NCBI GenBank assembly: GCA_963668015.2
Contig: CAXXCR010000023.1
Location: 45,386-109,385 of the forward strand
Length of the DNA: 64,000 nucleotides
DNA from: Ilyobacter_A sp963668015
GTDB taxonomy: Bacteria > Fusobacteriota > Fusobacteriia > Fusobacteriales > Fusobacteriaceae
Direction: 5' to 3'
In this document: positions 42,293 through 50,931 of the stretch, piece by piece
Layout of the letters: every line of letters starts with the position of its first letter
Numbering within the stretch: position 1 is the stretch's first letter
Translations under genes and position numbers: made by a program
Notes under the pieces: model-generated
What the model was told of the DNA's origin: nothing
Seen by the model: only the letters and a program-made list of their open reading frames with translations
Databases searched by the model: none

Positions 42293-44092
42293 ATGAATAT
42301 ATTAATGGCGTTGTCTCAGCTTGAAATTACAGGTGCTGAGGTATATGCGACTACAATAAGTGATATATTGATTGAAAAAGGGCATAAGGTACATATAGTA
42401 TCAGACACCCTTAACAAAGAAACTAAAGCGGAATATACTAAACTTGAATTCAATAAAAGAAGCATAAAAAACAGAATAAAACAGGTAAAGTTTTTGTTGA
42501 GATTTATAAAAGAAAATAATATAGATGTGGCACATGCACACTCTAGGGCATCATCCTGGAGCACACATATAGCCTGTAAAATAGCAGGGATACCACTTAT
42601 AACAACAGTGCACGGAAGACAACCTGTACATGCAAGTAGAAAATTTTTTCCGGCTTTTGGTGATTGTACAATAACTGTCTGTGAAAATATAAAAAAACAT
42701 ATAGAGAATGATCTTGGAGTGAAAAATGCAAGTGTACTTAGAAACGGGATAAACACCAAGGAGTACAGTAGAAAACAGATGCCTGTAAATGAGAAAAAAA
42801 TAATCTCAATAATAGGAAGACTTTCGGGACCCAAAGGTGAAGTGGCTTTTAAACTCTTGGACAGTGTGTTAGATACTAAGAAATACGAGGTAAGGTTAAT
42901 AGGTGGAAAGTCACTGCCAGAAAAATTTGAAAAATACAAGAATGAAATCAAATTTTGGGGATATATTAATAATCTTCCAGAAAAAATGGCTGAATCTGAT
43001 CTTATTATAGGAGCTGGAAGGGTAGCTGTAGAAGCTCTTCTTGTAGGGAGGCCAGTACTTGCCATAGGCGAAGCTAAATCAATTGGGATACTCAGCAGGA
43101 TAAATATTTCCGATGCCCTTTCGTCAAATTTTGGGGATATAGGTGAAAAACTTGAAGATGGATTTCAGTGGGAAAACATGAAAGAAGAGATAGATGAGTT
43201 CATGGGGAAATCTGTAGATGTCAACGAGTTGGAATATTTGAGAGATATTGTACAACGTGAGTTTAACATAGAAAATGTGGTAAATGCTATAGAAAAAACA
43301 TACCAAAGAGAACTTGTCAAAAAAAGCAGAAATGAAATCCCTATACTTATGTATCACCGTGTGGTGGGAGATGAAAGTGATACAGGGATTCACGGAACAT
43401 ATGTTACAGCTAAACAGTTTGAGGAACATTTGCAGATACTGAAAAATGAAGATTATGAAGCGTTGACTTTTGAAGAACTGGAACTGGGAAAAAGGTTTTC
43501 TGATGGGAAAAAGAAAGTAATTATAACTTTTGATGACGGGTATGTGGACAACTACAAATATGCTTTTCCTGTATTAAAGAAATATGGGTACAAAGCCGTT
43601 ATATACCTTGTATCCCACCTAGACTACAACAAGTGGGATGTGGAAAATAATGAAAATCCTGAAAAAAGATTCCATCTAATGGATGAGGAGCAGTTAAAGG
43701 AGATGTTGGATTACGGGATAGAGTTTGGAGGACATACTAAAACCCACCCAAGGCTTTCCAAACTGTCTATAGCTGAGGCTAAAGAGGAGATATTCGAGTC
43801 AAAGAAAGTATTGGAGGAAAAGCTCAGGGTGAAATTGAAGAGTTTTGCCTACCCATACGGCGATCTAAATGATGAGGTTAAAAACTTGGTTCAAATGGCT
43901 GGCTACATATACGGTGTGGCGACGGATTCAGGGCCGGTATGCATAAGCGACGACCTGTACCAGATAAGAAGGATTGGCATATTCCCTAATATTACGAGTT
44001 TTGGTTTTAAACGTAAAATAAAGGGAAATTATAACTTTATTAAGCTAAAGAGAGAGGAAAAACACAAGAGCACGGAAAACGTGTCCTGTTAG
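42293..44092 (+). CDS. Fused GT4-type glycosyltransferase / polysaccharide deacetylase
   Basis: 599 residues with two enzymes in one chain. Residues about 1-345: glycosyltransferase of the GT4/GT-B kind (SQLEITGAEVYATTIS, HAHSRASSWSTHIACK, TTVHGRQ, IGRLSGPKGE, the nucleotide-sugar end AGRVAVEALLVGRPVLA). Residues about 350-580: NodB-type deacetylase (ILMYHRVV, TFDDGY with Asp414/415, the HTKTHP metal histidines, YPYGDLND). No membrane segment or signal peptide, so the deacetylase part seems to work in the cytoplasm on the product of the transferase, which is unusual. It is followed by an LPS-kinase-like gene, suggesting surface glycolipid assembly. Confidence 0.85.
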   Translation: MNILMALSQLEITGAEVYATTISDILIEKGHKVHIVSDTLNKETKAEYTKLEFNKRSIKNRIKQVKFLLRFIKENNIDVAHAHSRASSWSTHIACKIAGIPLITTVHGRQPVHASRKFFPAFGDCTITVCENIKKHIENDLGVKNASVLRNGINTKEYSRKQMPVNEKKIISIIGRLSGPKGEVAFKLLDSVLDTKKYEVRLIGGKSLPEKFEKYKNEIKFWGYINNLPEKMAESDLIIGAGRVAVEALLVGRPVLAIGEAKSIGILSRINISDALSSNFGDIGEKLEDGFQWENMKEEIDEFMGKSVDVNELEYLRDIVQREFNIENVVNAIEKTYQRELVKKSRNEIPILMYHRVVGDESDTGIHGTYVTAKQFEEHLQILKNEDYEALTFEELELGKRFSDGKKKVIITFDDGYVDNYKYAFPVLKKYGYKAVIYLVSHLDYNKWDVENNENPEKRFHLMDEEQLKEMLDYGIEFGGHTKTHPRLSKLSIAEAKEEIFESKKVLEEKLRVKLKSFAYPYGDLNDEVKNLVQMAGYIYGVATDSGPVCISDDLYQIRRIGIFPNITSFGFKRKIKGNYNFIKLKREEKHKSTENVSC

Positions 44093-44147
44093 CTGTTTTG
44101 AATTTTGTGGAAGAAAATTTTAAAATAGGTATTGGAGATATTTATAT

Positions 44148-44843
44148 ATGAATACTACAAAAAATGAAAAGTGGAAGATATACTTTAAAGACCCGGATTA
44201 TTCAAAATATGCGGAACTGGCTTTGGCAAAAGATTTTAAGACCTTGGAGATACTCAAAGATACAGACAGGAGTTATGTGGCGGTAGTGGAAATTGCCGGG
44301 GAAAAGTTGGTTTACAAAGAGCCCAGGGAAAAAAATAGGAGGAAGTGGCAGAGGGTTGTAAACTTTTTCAGGGGCTCGGACTCTCTCAGAAACCTTAAAA
44401 ATATGCAGAAGTTGGAAAAGCTTGGAATACCGTCAACCAAGGGGATAATGGCGCTGGAAAAACGTCAGGATTTTCGTGTTACTGATTCAAGTCTCTTAAT
44501 GAGCTATCTTCCAGGTAATAAACCTGGGAAAGGGCAGTATGAGGATGTTATAAAAATTCTTAAAAATATGCATGATAAGGGGATACTACACGGTGATTCT
44601 CAGTTAGCAAATTTCATAGAAAATAACGGTAAAATATATGTGATAGACAACAAGCCGGTGCGAAATATTTACGGGAAGATAGGGAGTATGTACGAGTTTA
44701 TCTACCTAGAAGAGAGTTGTGCTGAGATCGGTGAGTATTTAGGGGAAATCAAGAAAACTTGGCAGTATAAGGTTGCCAAAGGATTCAACAGTTACCTACA
44801 TTTTTGGGGCAGGGTAAGAAAGCGGATTAAAAATAAAAAATAA
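44148..44843 (+). CDS. LPS core heptose kinase-like protein (RfaY/WaaY-like)
   Basis: 231 residues of the protein-kinase-like fold. The catalytic loop reads ILHGDSQLANFIENN (H-G-D-x4-N) and the metal Asp is in IYVIDNKP; an N-terminal Lys in KLVYKEPRE would bind ATP phosphates. A basic C-terminus (GRVRKRIKNKK) fits association with acidic membrane glycolipids. Closest recollection is the RfaY/InaA group that phosphorylates LPS core sugars. It stands 55 bp downstream of the glycosyltransferase/deacetylase gene and probably shares its transcript; the ribosome site (GGAG) is weak and distant. Confidence 0.75.
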   Translation: MNTTKNEKWKIYFKDPDYSKYAELALAKDFKTLEILKDTDRSYVAVVEIAGEKLVYKEPREKNRRKWQRVVNFFRGSDSLRNLKNMQKLEKLGIPSTKGIMALEKRQDFRVTDSSLLMSYLPGNKPGKGQYEDVIKILKNMHDKGILHGDSQLANFIENNGKIYVIDNKPVRNIYGKIGSMYEFIYLEESCAEIGEYLGEIKKTWQYKVAKGFNSYLHFWGRVRKRIKNKK

Positions 44844-44852
44844 AATAGATGT

Positions 44853-44877
44853 GGGCTTATGCCCTTTTCTTTTTTTG
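44853..44877 (+). terminator. Weak terminator
   Basis: Short GGGC/GCCC stem, 4-nt loop, then TTTTCTTTTTTTG. Confidence 0.55.
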
Positions 44878-44897
44878 TAACTAGGGGGGACTAAAAT

Positions 44898-45464
44898 ATG
44901 AAAGAGATTGTATTTGTAACTACCAATAAAGGGAAAATTGCCTCGGCTCAAAAATATTTTAAAAATATAAAATTGGTTCCGCACAATTACGAACTAATAG
45001 AGCCTAGGAGTGAGGAGCTTAGGGAGATAGCCAGGCAGAAAGTGCTGCAGGCATATGATGTGGTATCCAGGCCCTGCATAGCATTGGATTCCGGATTTTT
45101 TATAAATGCGCTAAACGGTTTTCCTAAAACTTATGTAAACCATGCACTGGATACAATAGGTATAGAGGGGGTGCTAAAGCTTATGGATGGGGTAGAAGAC
45201 AGGAACTGCCAGTTCAGGTCCTGCCTAGCTTATTATGATGGCGATAGCATAAAATATTTTGAAAACAGTTCTCCAGGAAGAATATCACGAGAGATTTTGG
45301 GTAAAGATAATCAAGACAGTTGGTCTGAATTGTGGTATATATTTATACCTGATAAATTTGAAAAAACATTGGCAGAATTTAGTGAGGAGGATTTTCAAAG
45401 GTATGAGGAGGTAAAGGAAACTTCTTGCATAAAAAAATTCGGTGAATGGTTTAAAGGTAGATAG
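44898..45464 (+). CDS. Ham1/RdgB-family nucleoside triphosphate pyrophosphatase
   Basis: 188 residues. The N-terminal TTNKGKIASAQKYF is the Ham1 TxNxxK substrate motif, IALDSGFFINALNGFPKTY the metal/base loop, and the KFGEWF tail is typical. House-cleaning enzymes of this family hydrolyse XTP, dITP or related non-canonical purines. The usual SERFYG/HR specificity elements are altered (SGFFINAL; no clear SHR near the end), so this is a divergent member and may not be the main RdgB. Ribosome site AGGGGGG. Possibly co-transcribed with the kinase gene. Confidence 0.75.
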   Translation: MKEIVFVTTNKGKIASAQKYFKNIKLVPHNYELIEPRSEELREIARQKVLQAYDVVSRPCIALDSGFFINALNGFPKTYVNHALDTIGIEGVLKLMDGVEDRNCQFRSCLAYYDGDSIKYFENSSPGRISREILGKDNQDSWSELWYIFIPDKFEKTLAEFSEEDFQRYEEVKETSCIKKFGEWFKGR

Positions 45465-45480
45465 GATATATTTTTAATAA

Positions 45481-45768
45481 GATTATTGAATTTCTGAGAA
45501 TCTTTTTGCACACAGAGTTTCACAGAGATTTAGAACATGAGCTTCACAGAGAAATCCTTAAGTCAAAAGATTTATTCTTTGTCACGAATTACACGAATCT
45601 CACGAATGATTCAAAACCTTGAAAATTAAAGATTTTTAGTAAGCCTCTGTGAAGCTCACAACTCTGTGACCAATTTTTTGACTTTCTATTCGTGATAATT
45701 AGTGCGATTCGTGACCAAAAAAGTTTTTATATCCTTACAAGAAATTCAGTAATTTATTGCAATAGTTT
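45481..45768 (-). repeat. Dispersed intergenic repeat, copy 2 (inverted)
   Basis: Same element as at 8958-9237, in opposite orientation. On the plus strand: outer end ATTGAATTTCTGAG, B' complement CACAGAGTTTCACAGAG (about 45511-45527), A' complement TTTGTCACGAATTACAC (about 45578-45594), B complement AACTCTGTGACC (about 45660-45671), A complement ATTCGTGACCAAAAAA (45707-45722) and outer end CAAGAAATTCAGTAAT. The best preserved copy: both outer ends are recognisable inverted repeats. Confidence 0.75.
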
Positions 45769-45833
45769 TAAGTAGCAACTTAAATTATTTAATCATAATT
45801 TGAATGGATTATATTTTCTAGAGGTGGGATAAC

Positions 45834-46352
45834 ATGAAGTTGAAATTGCTTGAAGCGTCTATTGAACACAAAGAAGCATATATAGATTACATAAACGAAT
45901 GGGAAGACAGCGGTGAAGATATAGTTCCTGCAGCCTCAAAGAGGGACGGAATGTCCTATGAGGAGTTGCTTAAAAACTGGAAAGAAAATAAGGGGGAAGA
46001 AGTCATTGAAAAAGGATTTGTCCCGGCTACTTTGTACTTTTTAATTGGTGAAAGCGAAAGGATATTAGGCGCCCTGCATTTCAGACACAGATTAAACGAT
46101 GAACTGCTGCACTCGGGTGGACATATAGGATATGGGGTAAGAAGTTCTGAACGAAACCGGGGACTTGCAGGCAATATGCTTGACATGGCTCTGGAAATGA
46201 TTAAATGTATGGAATACAACAGGGTATTGATAACCTGCAATGATAAGAACACCGCATCGGCAAAAACTATAGAAAAAAATGGTGGAATACTTGAAGATGT
46301 AGTAGAAGTTGAAGGTGAACTGAATATAAGATATTGGATAAATTTGAGATAA
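45834..46352 (+). CDS. GNAT-family N-acetyltransferase
   Basis: 172 residues. Acetyl-CoA pyrophosphate loop in GYGVRSSERNRGLAGNMLDMAL (R-x-x-G-x-A pattern), preceded by the beta-bulge LGALHFRHRLNDELLHSGGHI and followed by VLITCNDKNTASAKTIEKNGG, a typical GNAT C-terminal strand-helix. Substrate unknown; the type resembles uncharacterised predicted acetyltransferases of clostridia. Ribosome site GAGGTGGGA. Monocistronic. Confidence 0.85.
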   Translation: MKLKLLEASIEHKEAYIDYINEWEDSGEDIVPAASKRDGMSYEELLKNWKENKGEEVIEKGFVPATLYFLIGESERILGALHFRHRLNDELLHSGGHIGYGVRSSERNRGLAGNMLDMALEMIKCMEYNRVLITCNDKNTASAKTIEKNGGILEDVVEVEGELNIRYWINLR

Positions 46353-46447
46353 GATTAAAAAATAATGAGTAGATTTATGAAAAATAGACAGATGAGTTAA
46401 AGTCCTATAATTTAATGTATGAAACCAATTTCAAACCAGGAGATAAT

Positions 46448-46846
46448 ATGAAAATTAAATTTGATATGATAGGAATATTTGTAAATGACTTGGGTAAAAT
46501 GGTGGATTTTTATAAAAATTGTATAGGGTTAGATATAGACTGGGACGGACACGGCCCCTATGCGGAGTTTCAGCATGATGGTATCAGATTTTCTATGTTT
46601 GAAAGGAGAGAGCTCCCAAAGATTTTGGGCAGGGAAGTATCCTTTCCGAATGGTATCAATGGGACGTTTGAATTGGCAATAAATGTAGGTGAACCGGAAC
46701 AGGTTGATATAGCGTTTGGAAAGATAGTGGAAAAAGGGGCAAAATGTGTCTACAGTCCAAGAAACGAACCCTGGAAAATGCGTTCGGCAATGGTAACTGA
46801 TCCTGAGGGGAATCTGATTGAAATCGCCTCAGATTTTTGGGAATAG
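46448..46846 (+). CDS. VOC-family protein (glyoxalase/bleomycin-resistance fold)
   Basis: About 132 residues, two beta-alpha-beta-beta-beta modules: FDMIGIFVNDLGKMVDFYKNCIGL, and DPEGNLIEIASDFWE at the end with the metal-side Glu. Start taken at ATG 46448, six bases after AGGAG; the upstream in-frame ATG at 46415 has none. The family covers metalloenzymes and antibiotic-binding proteins; nothing points to a particular substrate. Confidence 0.8.
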   Translation: MKIKFDMIGIFVNDLGKMVDFYKNCIGLDIDWDGHGPYAEFQHDGIRFSMFERRELPKILGREVSFPNGINGTFELAINVGEPEQVDIAFGKIVEKGAKCVYSPRNEPWKMRSAMVTDPEGNLIEIASDFWE

Positions 46847-46926
46847 GATTTTTGAAAAGAATAATTTGGAAAAAAGATGTAAAAGTGTTAGAATATTAGG
46901 AATTTAAATTTGTTGAGGTGTAATTG

Positions 46927-48945
46927 ATGAAATCACTGGTATTTGCTGAAAAACCTAGTGTCGCTAAAGAGATGGCTAGGGTGCTTAAATGTAATGAAAA
47001 AAATAAAGGGTATTTTGAGGGGAAAGATTACATAGTAACTTGGGCTTTGGGGCATTTAGCCACTTTGTATGAACCAGGCGACTATGATGCCGCCTATAAA
47101 AATTGGTCAATGGAAAGCTTACCTATTATACCTGAAAAGATGAAGATAAAGAGGTTGAAAAAGACGTCGCATCAATATAAGACAGTATCTTTTCTTATGA
47201 AGAGAAAGGATGTAAAAGAGCTGATCATAGCGACGGATGCCGGTAGAGAGGGAGAGCTAGTTGCCAGATGGACAATGCTGCTTGCAGGCTTTAAAAAACC
47301 TTTTAAGAGGATGTGGATATCGTCTCAGACTGACAAGGCCATAAAAGATGGTTTTGCCAATTTAAAACCCGGTAATAATTACGACAGGCTTTTTAATGCA
47401 GCTGTTTGTCGTGCGGAGGCAGACTGGCTAGTTGGCTTAAATCTATCAAGGGCGCTTACCTGTCATTTTAACACGCAGTTAAGTGCTGGGAGGGTACAGA
47501 CGCCTACGCTGTCTATGATAGTTGAACGTGAAGATGAGATAAAAAATTTCAAACCGGTTCCATTTTGGGAGCTAAAGGCTGAATTTGATGGTTACTTTGG
47601 CCATTGGAGAAATAAAAAAAGCGGCAGCGGCAGAATATTTGATCTAGAGTTTGCAGAGAAACTTAAAGATCGTCTTGAAGGAAAAGCAGCTGTTGTTGCG
47701 AGAGTAGAGTCCAAAGAAAGATCAGAAGACCACCCTCTTGCATATGACCTTACAGAACTTCAAAGGGATGGTAATAAAAGATTCGGGTTCTCTGCTAAGA
47801 AAACCCTTTCGGTATTACAGGTTTTATATGAAAGACACAAGCTGGTTACTTATCCTAGAACGGATTCGAGGTATATAAGCAGTGATATGGTTGCCACATT
47901 GCCAGAAAGACTAATCTCTTTAAAAAACACTAAGTATGATAAATTTGTAAATAAAATATTGTCCAAACCGATAAATACTACAAAAAGATTCGTGGATAAT
48001 CAGAAAGTAACCGATCATCATGCTATTATCCCAACGGAAGAAAAGCCGAACCTGGAAAATCTAAGCACTGACGAGAGAAAAGTTTACGATTTGATAGTCA
48101 AGAGGTTCTTGGCAGTCCTTTTTCCGAAATACAGATATAAGGAGATAAAAATAAGCACCGAAATATCCAATGAAGAGTTTGTTTCCAAGGGCAAGGAACT
48201 TATATCTCTTGGATGGAGAGAAATAGCGAATGTAGATGCATCTGATAATGGGGATTCTGTAGAATTAGTTCCAGAACAGAAATTGTCGTTAGAAGAAAAA
48301 GGAAGCCATAAAAAAGTATTGAAACTTCTGCTTTCTAAATCCAACACAAGACCTCCTGCAAAATTTACAGAAGCTGAGCTCCTGGCAAGAATGGAGAAGG
48401 GAAACTTAGGAACCCCTGCAACAAGAGCAGAAATAATTGAAAAGCTTTTGTCATCTTTTTATATTGAAAGAAATGGCAAACAGCTGAATTCTACATCAAA
48501 AGGCAAACAGCTAGTAAATTTGGTGCCTGAAATGATGAAATCTCCAGAACTTACAGCTGATTGGGAAGCGTGGCTGGAGGCGATAGCCAGAGGAAAAGCA
48601 AGCCCGAAAAAATTCATAGAGAATATCAGAGGCAAGACAAAAGAATTGGTCAGTGAAGTGAAAGGTTTAGATGTGAAATTTAAACTGGATAATCTGACTA
48701 AACAAAAATGTCCAATGTGCGGCAAGTATATGCTGAAGGTAAAGGGTAAAAAAAGACGTGAAATGCTAGTGTGTCAAGACAGGGAATGCGGATATAGAGA
48801 GAATATAATTAAAAAAAATGACACCAGTATATCAGTTTCAAAACGAGATAAAGCGATGAACAAAAAACTAATATCCAAGTACTCTGACAATAAGGAAGAG
48901 ACAGGTCTAAATCTAGGCCAACTTTTGGAAAACTTTATAAAGTAA
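46927..48945 (+). CDS. topB: DNA topoisomerase III
   Basis: Type IA topoisomerase that decatenates single-stranded links. 672 residues. N-terminal TOPRIM: FAEKPSVAKEMARVL, IATDAGREGELVAR; active-site Tyr309 in TYPRTDSRY; LSAGRVQTPTLSMI; C-terminal zinc finger CPMCGKYMLKVKG...CQDRECGY, followed by a basic tail. ATG 46927 follows GAGGTG; the TTG just before it is in frame but less likely. No conjugation or plasmid genes are close, so this seems to be the chromosomal copy. Confidence 0.95.
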   Translation: MKSLVFAEKPSVAKEMARVLKCNEKNKGYFEGKDYIVTWALGHLATLYEPGDYDAAYKNWSMESLPIIPEKMKIKRLKKTSHQYKTVSFLMKRKDVKELIIATDAGREGELVARWTMLLAGFKKPFKRMWISSQTDKAIKDGFANLKPGNNYDRLFNAAVCRAEADWLVGLNLSRALTCHFNTQLSAGRVQTPTLSMIVEREDEIKNFKPVPFWELKAEFDGYFGHWRNKKSGSGRIFDLEFAEKLKDRLEGKAAVVARVESKERSEDHPLAYDLTELQRDGNKRFGFSAKKTLSVLQVLYERHKLVTYPRTDSRYISSDMVATLPERLISLKNTKYDKFVNKILSKPINTTKRFVDNQKVTDHHAIIPTEEKPNLENLSTDERKVYDLIVKRFLAVLFPKYRYKEIKISTEISNEEFVSKGKELISLGWREIANVDASDNGDSVELVPEQKLSLEEKGSHKKVLKLLLSKSNTRPPAKFTEAELLARMEKGNLGTPATRAEIIEKLLSSFYIERNGKQLNSTSKGKQLVNLVPEMMKSPELTADWEAWLEAIARGKASPKKFIENIRGKTKELVSEVKGLDVKFKLDNLTKQKCPMCGKYMLKVKGKKRREMLVCQDRECGYRENIIKKNDTSISVSKRDKAMNKKLISKYSDNKEETGLNLGQLLENFIK

Positions 48946-48976
48946 AAAACTCCCTCTGAACAGGGAGTTTTTATTT
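48943..48976. terminator. Bidirectional terminator between topB and the polyferredoxin gene
   Basis: ACTCCCT/AGGGAGT stem (48949-48955 with 48962-48968) between A6 and T5 runs; works for both convergent genes. Confidence 0.85.
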
Positions 48977-48988
48977 TATAAAGAAAAA

Positions 48989-50329
48989 CTAAGATTTAAA
49001 TTTTTCATTTAAGCTGGTTACGTCAAATTCAAATTTATCTTTTAGTTCTTTAAGAGGTATATCTGTCGGAAAATTAGCAGGCATCCCCAGTCTCAGGATG
49101 ATATCCTCTTCATTCAAACCAGTTTGAACACTTATATCGGAGATACTCATATATCCCTTGATAATGAACTCAGTTTTATTTTTCTCCGATATGATTTCAG
49201 CTACAATAAGAGGAAGAGCGTCATGTTTAAACTCTATTCCCTTTTTTTTCTAAACCTTTTTCAGCATCCTTTATCATAATATCAGGCGGAAAATCGCCGC
49301 TTTTTAACCCTAATTTATCATACAGAAGCTTCAACGGGATGCCGAATTCCTCGGACACCAAGTTCAAAGTCATCCAACCCCGTATATTTTCCGGGTTAGA
49401 CTTGATGATGTTTTGGACATTTGACGGTGTGGTTTTCCAGTACCCCAATACCCGTCCCCCGCCGATAAACCCAAGATAAATCAGCAGGCCGCCTATAAAT
49501 ACCCAATGAGGGTTGAGCGGTTTCTTATAGATATGGGCACTTATGGAATTCGGTTTTGTAGGGCAGGCCGCCACACAGTCAAGACAGTTTATACACTCCG
49601 AACTTTTGATTTCCTTTACCTTGTCAACTTCAATATTTACGGGACAGACATCGGAACACCTACTACAGTTTATACAGCTATATTCATTTCGCTTGATTTT
49701 GTAAAAACTCAGTTTTTTTAAAATACCAAAAAATGCACCTAAAGGGCAGGTGTACTTGCAAAAGAATCTATCAAAGAACATAGACAATATCAGGGATAAA
49801 ATAAGTATTGCGAAACCGACTAAATAATCATCTAGTAATTCCCCTATTCCGGCAGGGATGTGGGCATAGGCTGCAAATGGATCGTATGCGTTTATTATTA
49901 ATTTGCCTGTGTTCCAAGTGATATAGATGACGCTAAAAAGCACCAAATACTTCAGGTATCTCAGGACATCGTCAATATTTTTTGGAATAAAATATCTTTT
50001 TTGAAAATCTTTTTTCCTATCTTGCCAAATATTTCCTGCATAGTCCCCAGGGCGCATATCCAGGCACAGAAATATCTCCCCATTACAAGAACCAAGAATA
50101 CTGTTCCTGCCAAAAGCACCAGGTTTGACGGCTGTATTTTTTTTATAAACTCCCCCTTGGTGAAAAAGGTGTATAAACTTTCTATGCCTCCAAAAGGACA
50201 TAGTGTATGTATGTTTGGTGCACCATTAGGACCACCGCCGATTAACTGGTGCCTAAACGAGGCTACAGTTACAAGAATTAAAAAAAACATCTGACTTATA
50301 AACCTGAATAATTTGATCTTAAACTTCAC
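48989..50329 (-). pseudogene. Membrane polyferredoxin (NapH/YccM-like) broken at two homopolymer runs
   Basis: Three frames make one protein. Frame 1 from ATG 50329: a membrane start, TLCPFGGIESLYTFF and YFCAWICALGTMQEIFG. At the A6 run (T on plus, 49997-50002) one A seems missing; frame 2 continues through FIPKNIDDVLRYLKY, CKYTCPLGAFFG, two ferredoxin motifs CINCSRCSDVCP and CINCLDCVAACP, and a helix-rich repeat ENIRGWMTLNLVSEEFGIPL. At the A8 run (49242-49249) one A seems extra; frame 3 gives a second such repeat (IKGYMSISDISVQTGLNEED) to TAG 48989. Intact homologues would pass electrons across the inner membrane. Both lesions are single bases in poly-A, so error or phase variation is possible. 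Confidence 0.75.
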
Positions 50330-50344
50330 TTAGTTCCCTCCTTG

Positions 50345-50375
50345 TCGAGCAAAACAGAGGGATAAACCCTCTGTT
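50345..50375 (-). terminator. Terminator of the gene at 50388-50846
   Basis: AACAGAGGG/CCCTCTGTT perfect 9-bp stem with a 5-nt loop; TTGCTCG follows, so the T tract is weak. Confidence 0.7.
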
Positions 50376-50387
50376 ATATTATTCGTT

Positions 50388-50846
50388 CTAATATCTTCTA
50401 ATATGGTACCTGTCGTAGCCGTCCATCATATAGTATCTTCTATTCCCATTCCTGTAGTAGTGCCTGTCCTCAAATTCTCTTCTAAGTTTTTGTCTGTGTT
50501 TCAGATTTTTGTTTTCAAATTTTTTCCTGTGCCTGTACCTATTGGCATTCGGTCTACCTGTTTTCAGTCGATCAACCTTAGTCCGTATAATAAATCTATC
50601 TATTTCAAAATCTTTGGCATTGATTTGAATTAGCAGTCTTTCGTTTTTCCTGAAATGCCTGTCTCCTATCAGTGTAAGTTTTTTGTATTCTGCACCTGAT
50701 AAATCATCATTTACATAGTGAAAACCCACTGTGTATCCACTATGGTAGCGTCTGCCTCTATCAGGAACTCCCCTGTTGTATCCGTGGGCAAATAATAGAG
50801 TCGAAACTCCGAAAACACCTAATATTAATAGCATCCTTTTCATCAT
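50388..50846 (-). CDS. Exported Arg/His/Tyr-rich small protein
   Basis: About 152 residues. A cleavable signal peptide (MKRMLLILGVFGVSTLLFA) is followed by HGYNRGVPDRG and a short beta-rich core, and the last 60 residues are extraordinarily rich in Arg, His, Tyr and Asn (KHRQKLRREFEDRHYYRNG, ending DRYHIRRY). Periplasmic; the composition suggests binding to anionic polymers or metal ions. ATG ATG at 50846/50843 follows AGGAGG. It is the first gene past the two-component system, on the same strand but separated by a promoter-sized gap; a target of that system is a reasonable guess. No family recognised. Confidence 0.6.
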   Translation of the reverse strand: MMKRMLLILGVFGVSTLLFAHGYNRGVPDRGRRYHSGYTVGFHYVNDDLSGAEYKKLTLIGDRHFRKNERLLIQINAKDFEIDRFIIRTKVDRLKTGRPNANRYRHRKKFENKNLKHRQKLRREFEDRHYYRNGNRRYYMMDGYDRYHIRRY

Positions 50847-50931
50847 TCACCCCTCCTTTCATATCCTCTAATAGTATAGTACGATCTTAATGTGACCATA
50901 CTGTGTCTAAGGTATGAAAATTGGGTGAATT

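Noticed and set aside
46415..46447. Longer N-terminus for the VOC protein from ATG 46415
   Set aside because: No ribosome site there, whereas AGGAG precedes ATG 46448 at normal distance.
49990..50010. Programmed -1 frameshift (A AAA AAG type) in the polyferredoxin gene
   Set aside because: The run is in the wrong phase for tandem slippage in the zero frame, no stimulatory stem follows, and a second unrelated lesion exists further on in the same gene.
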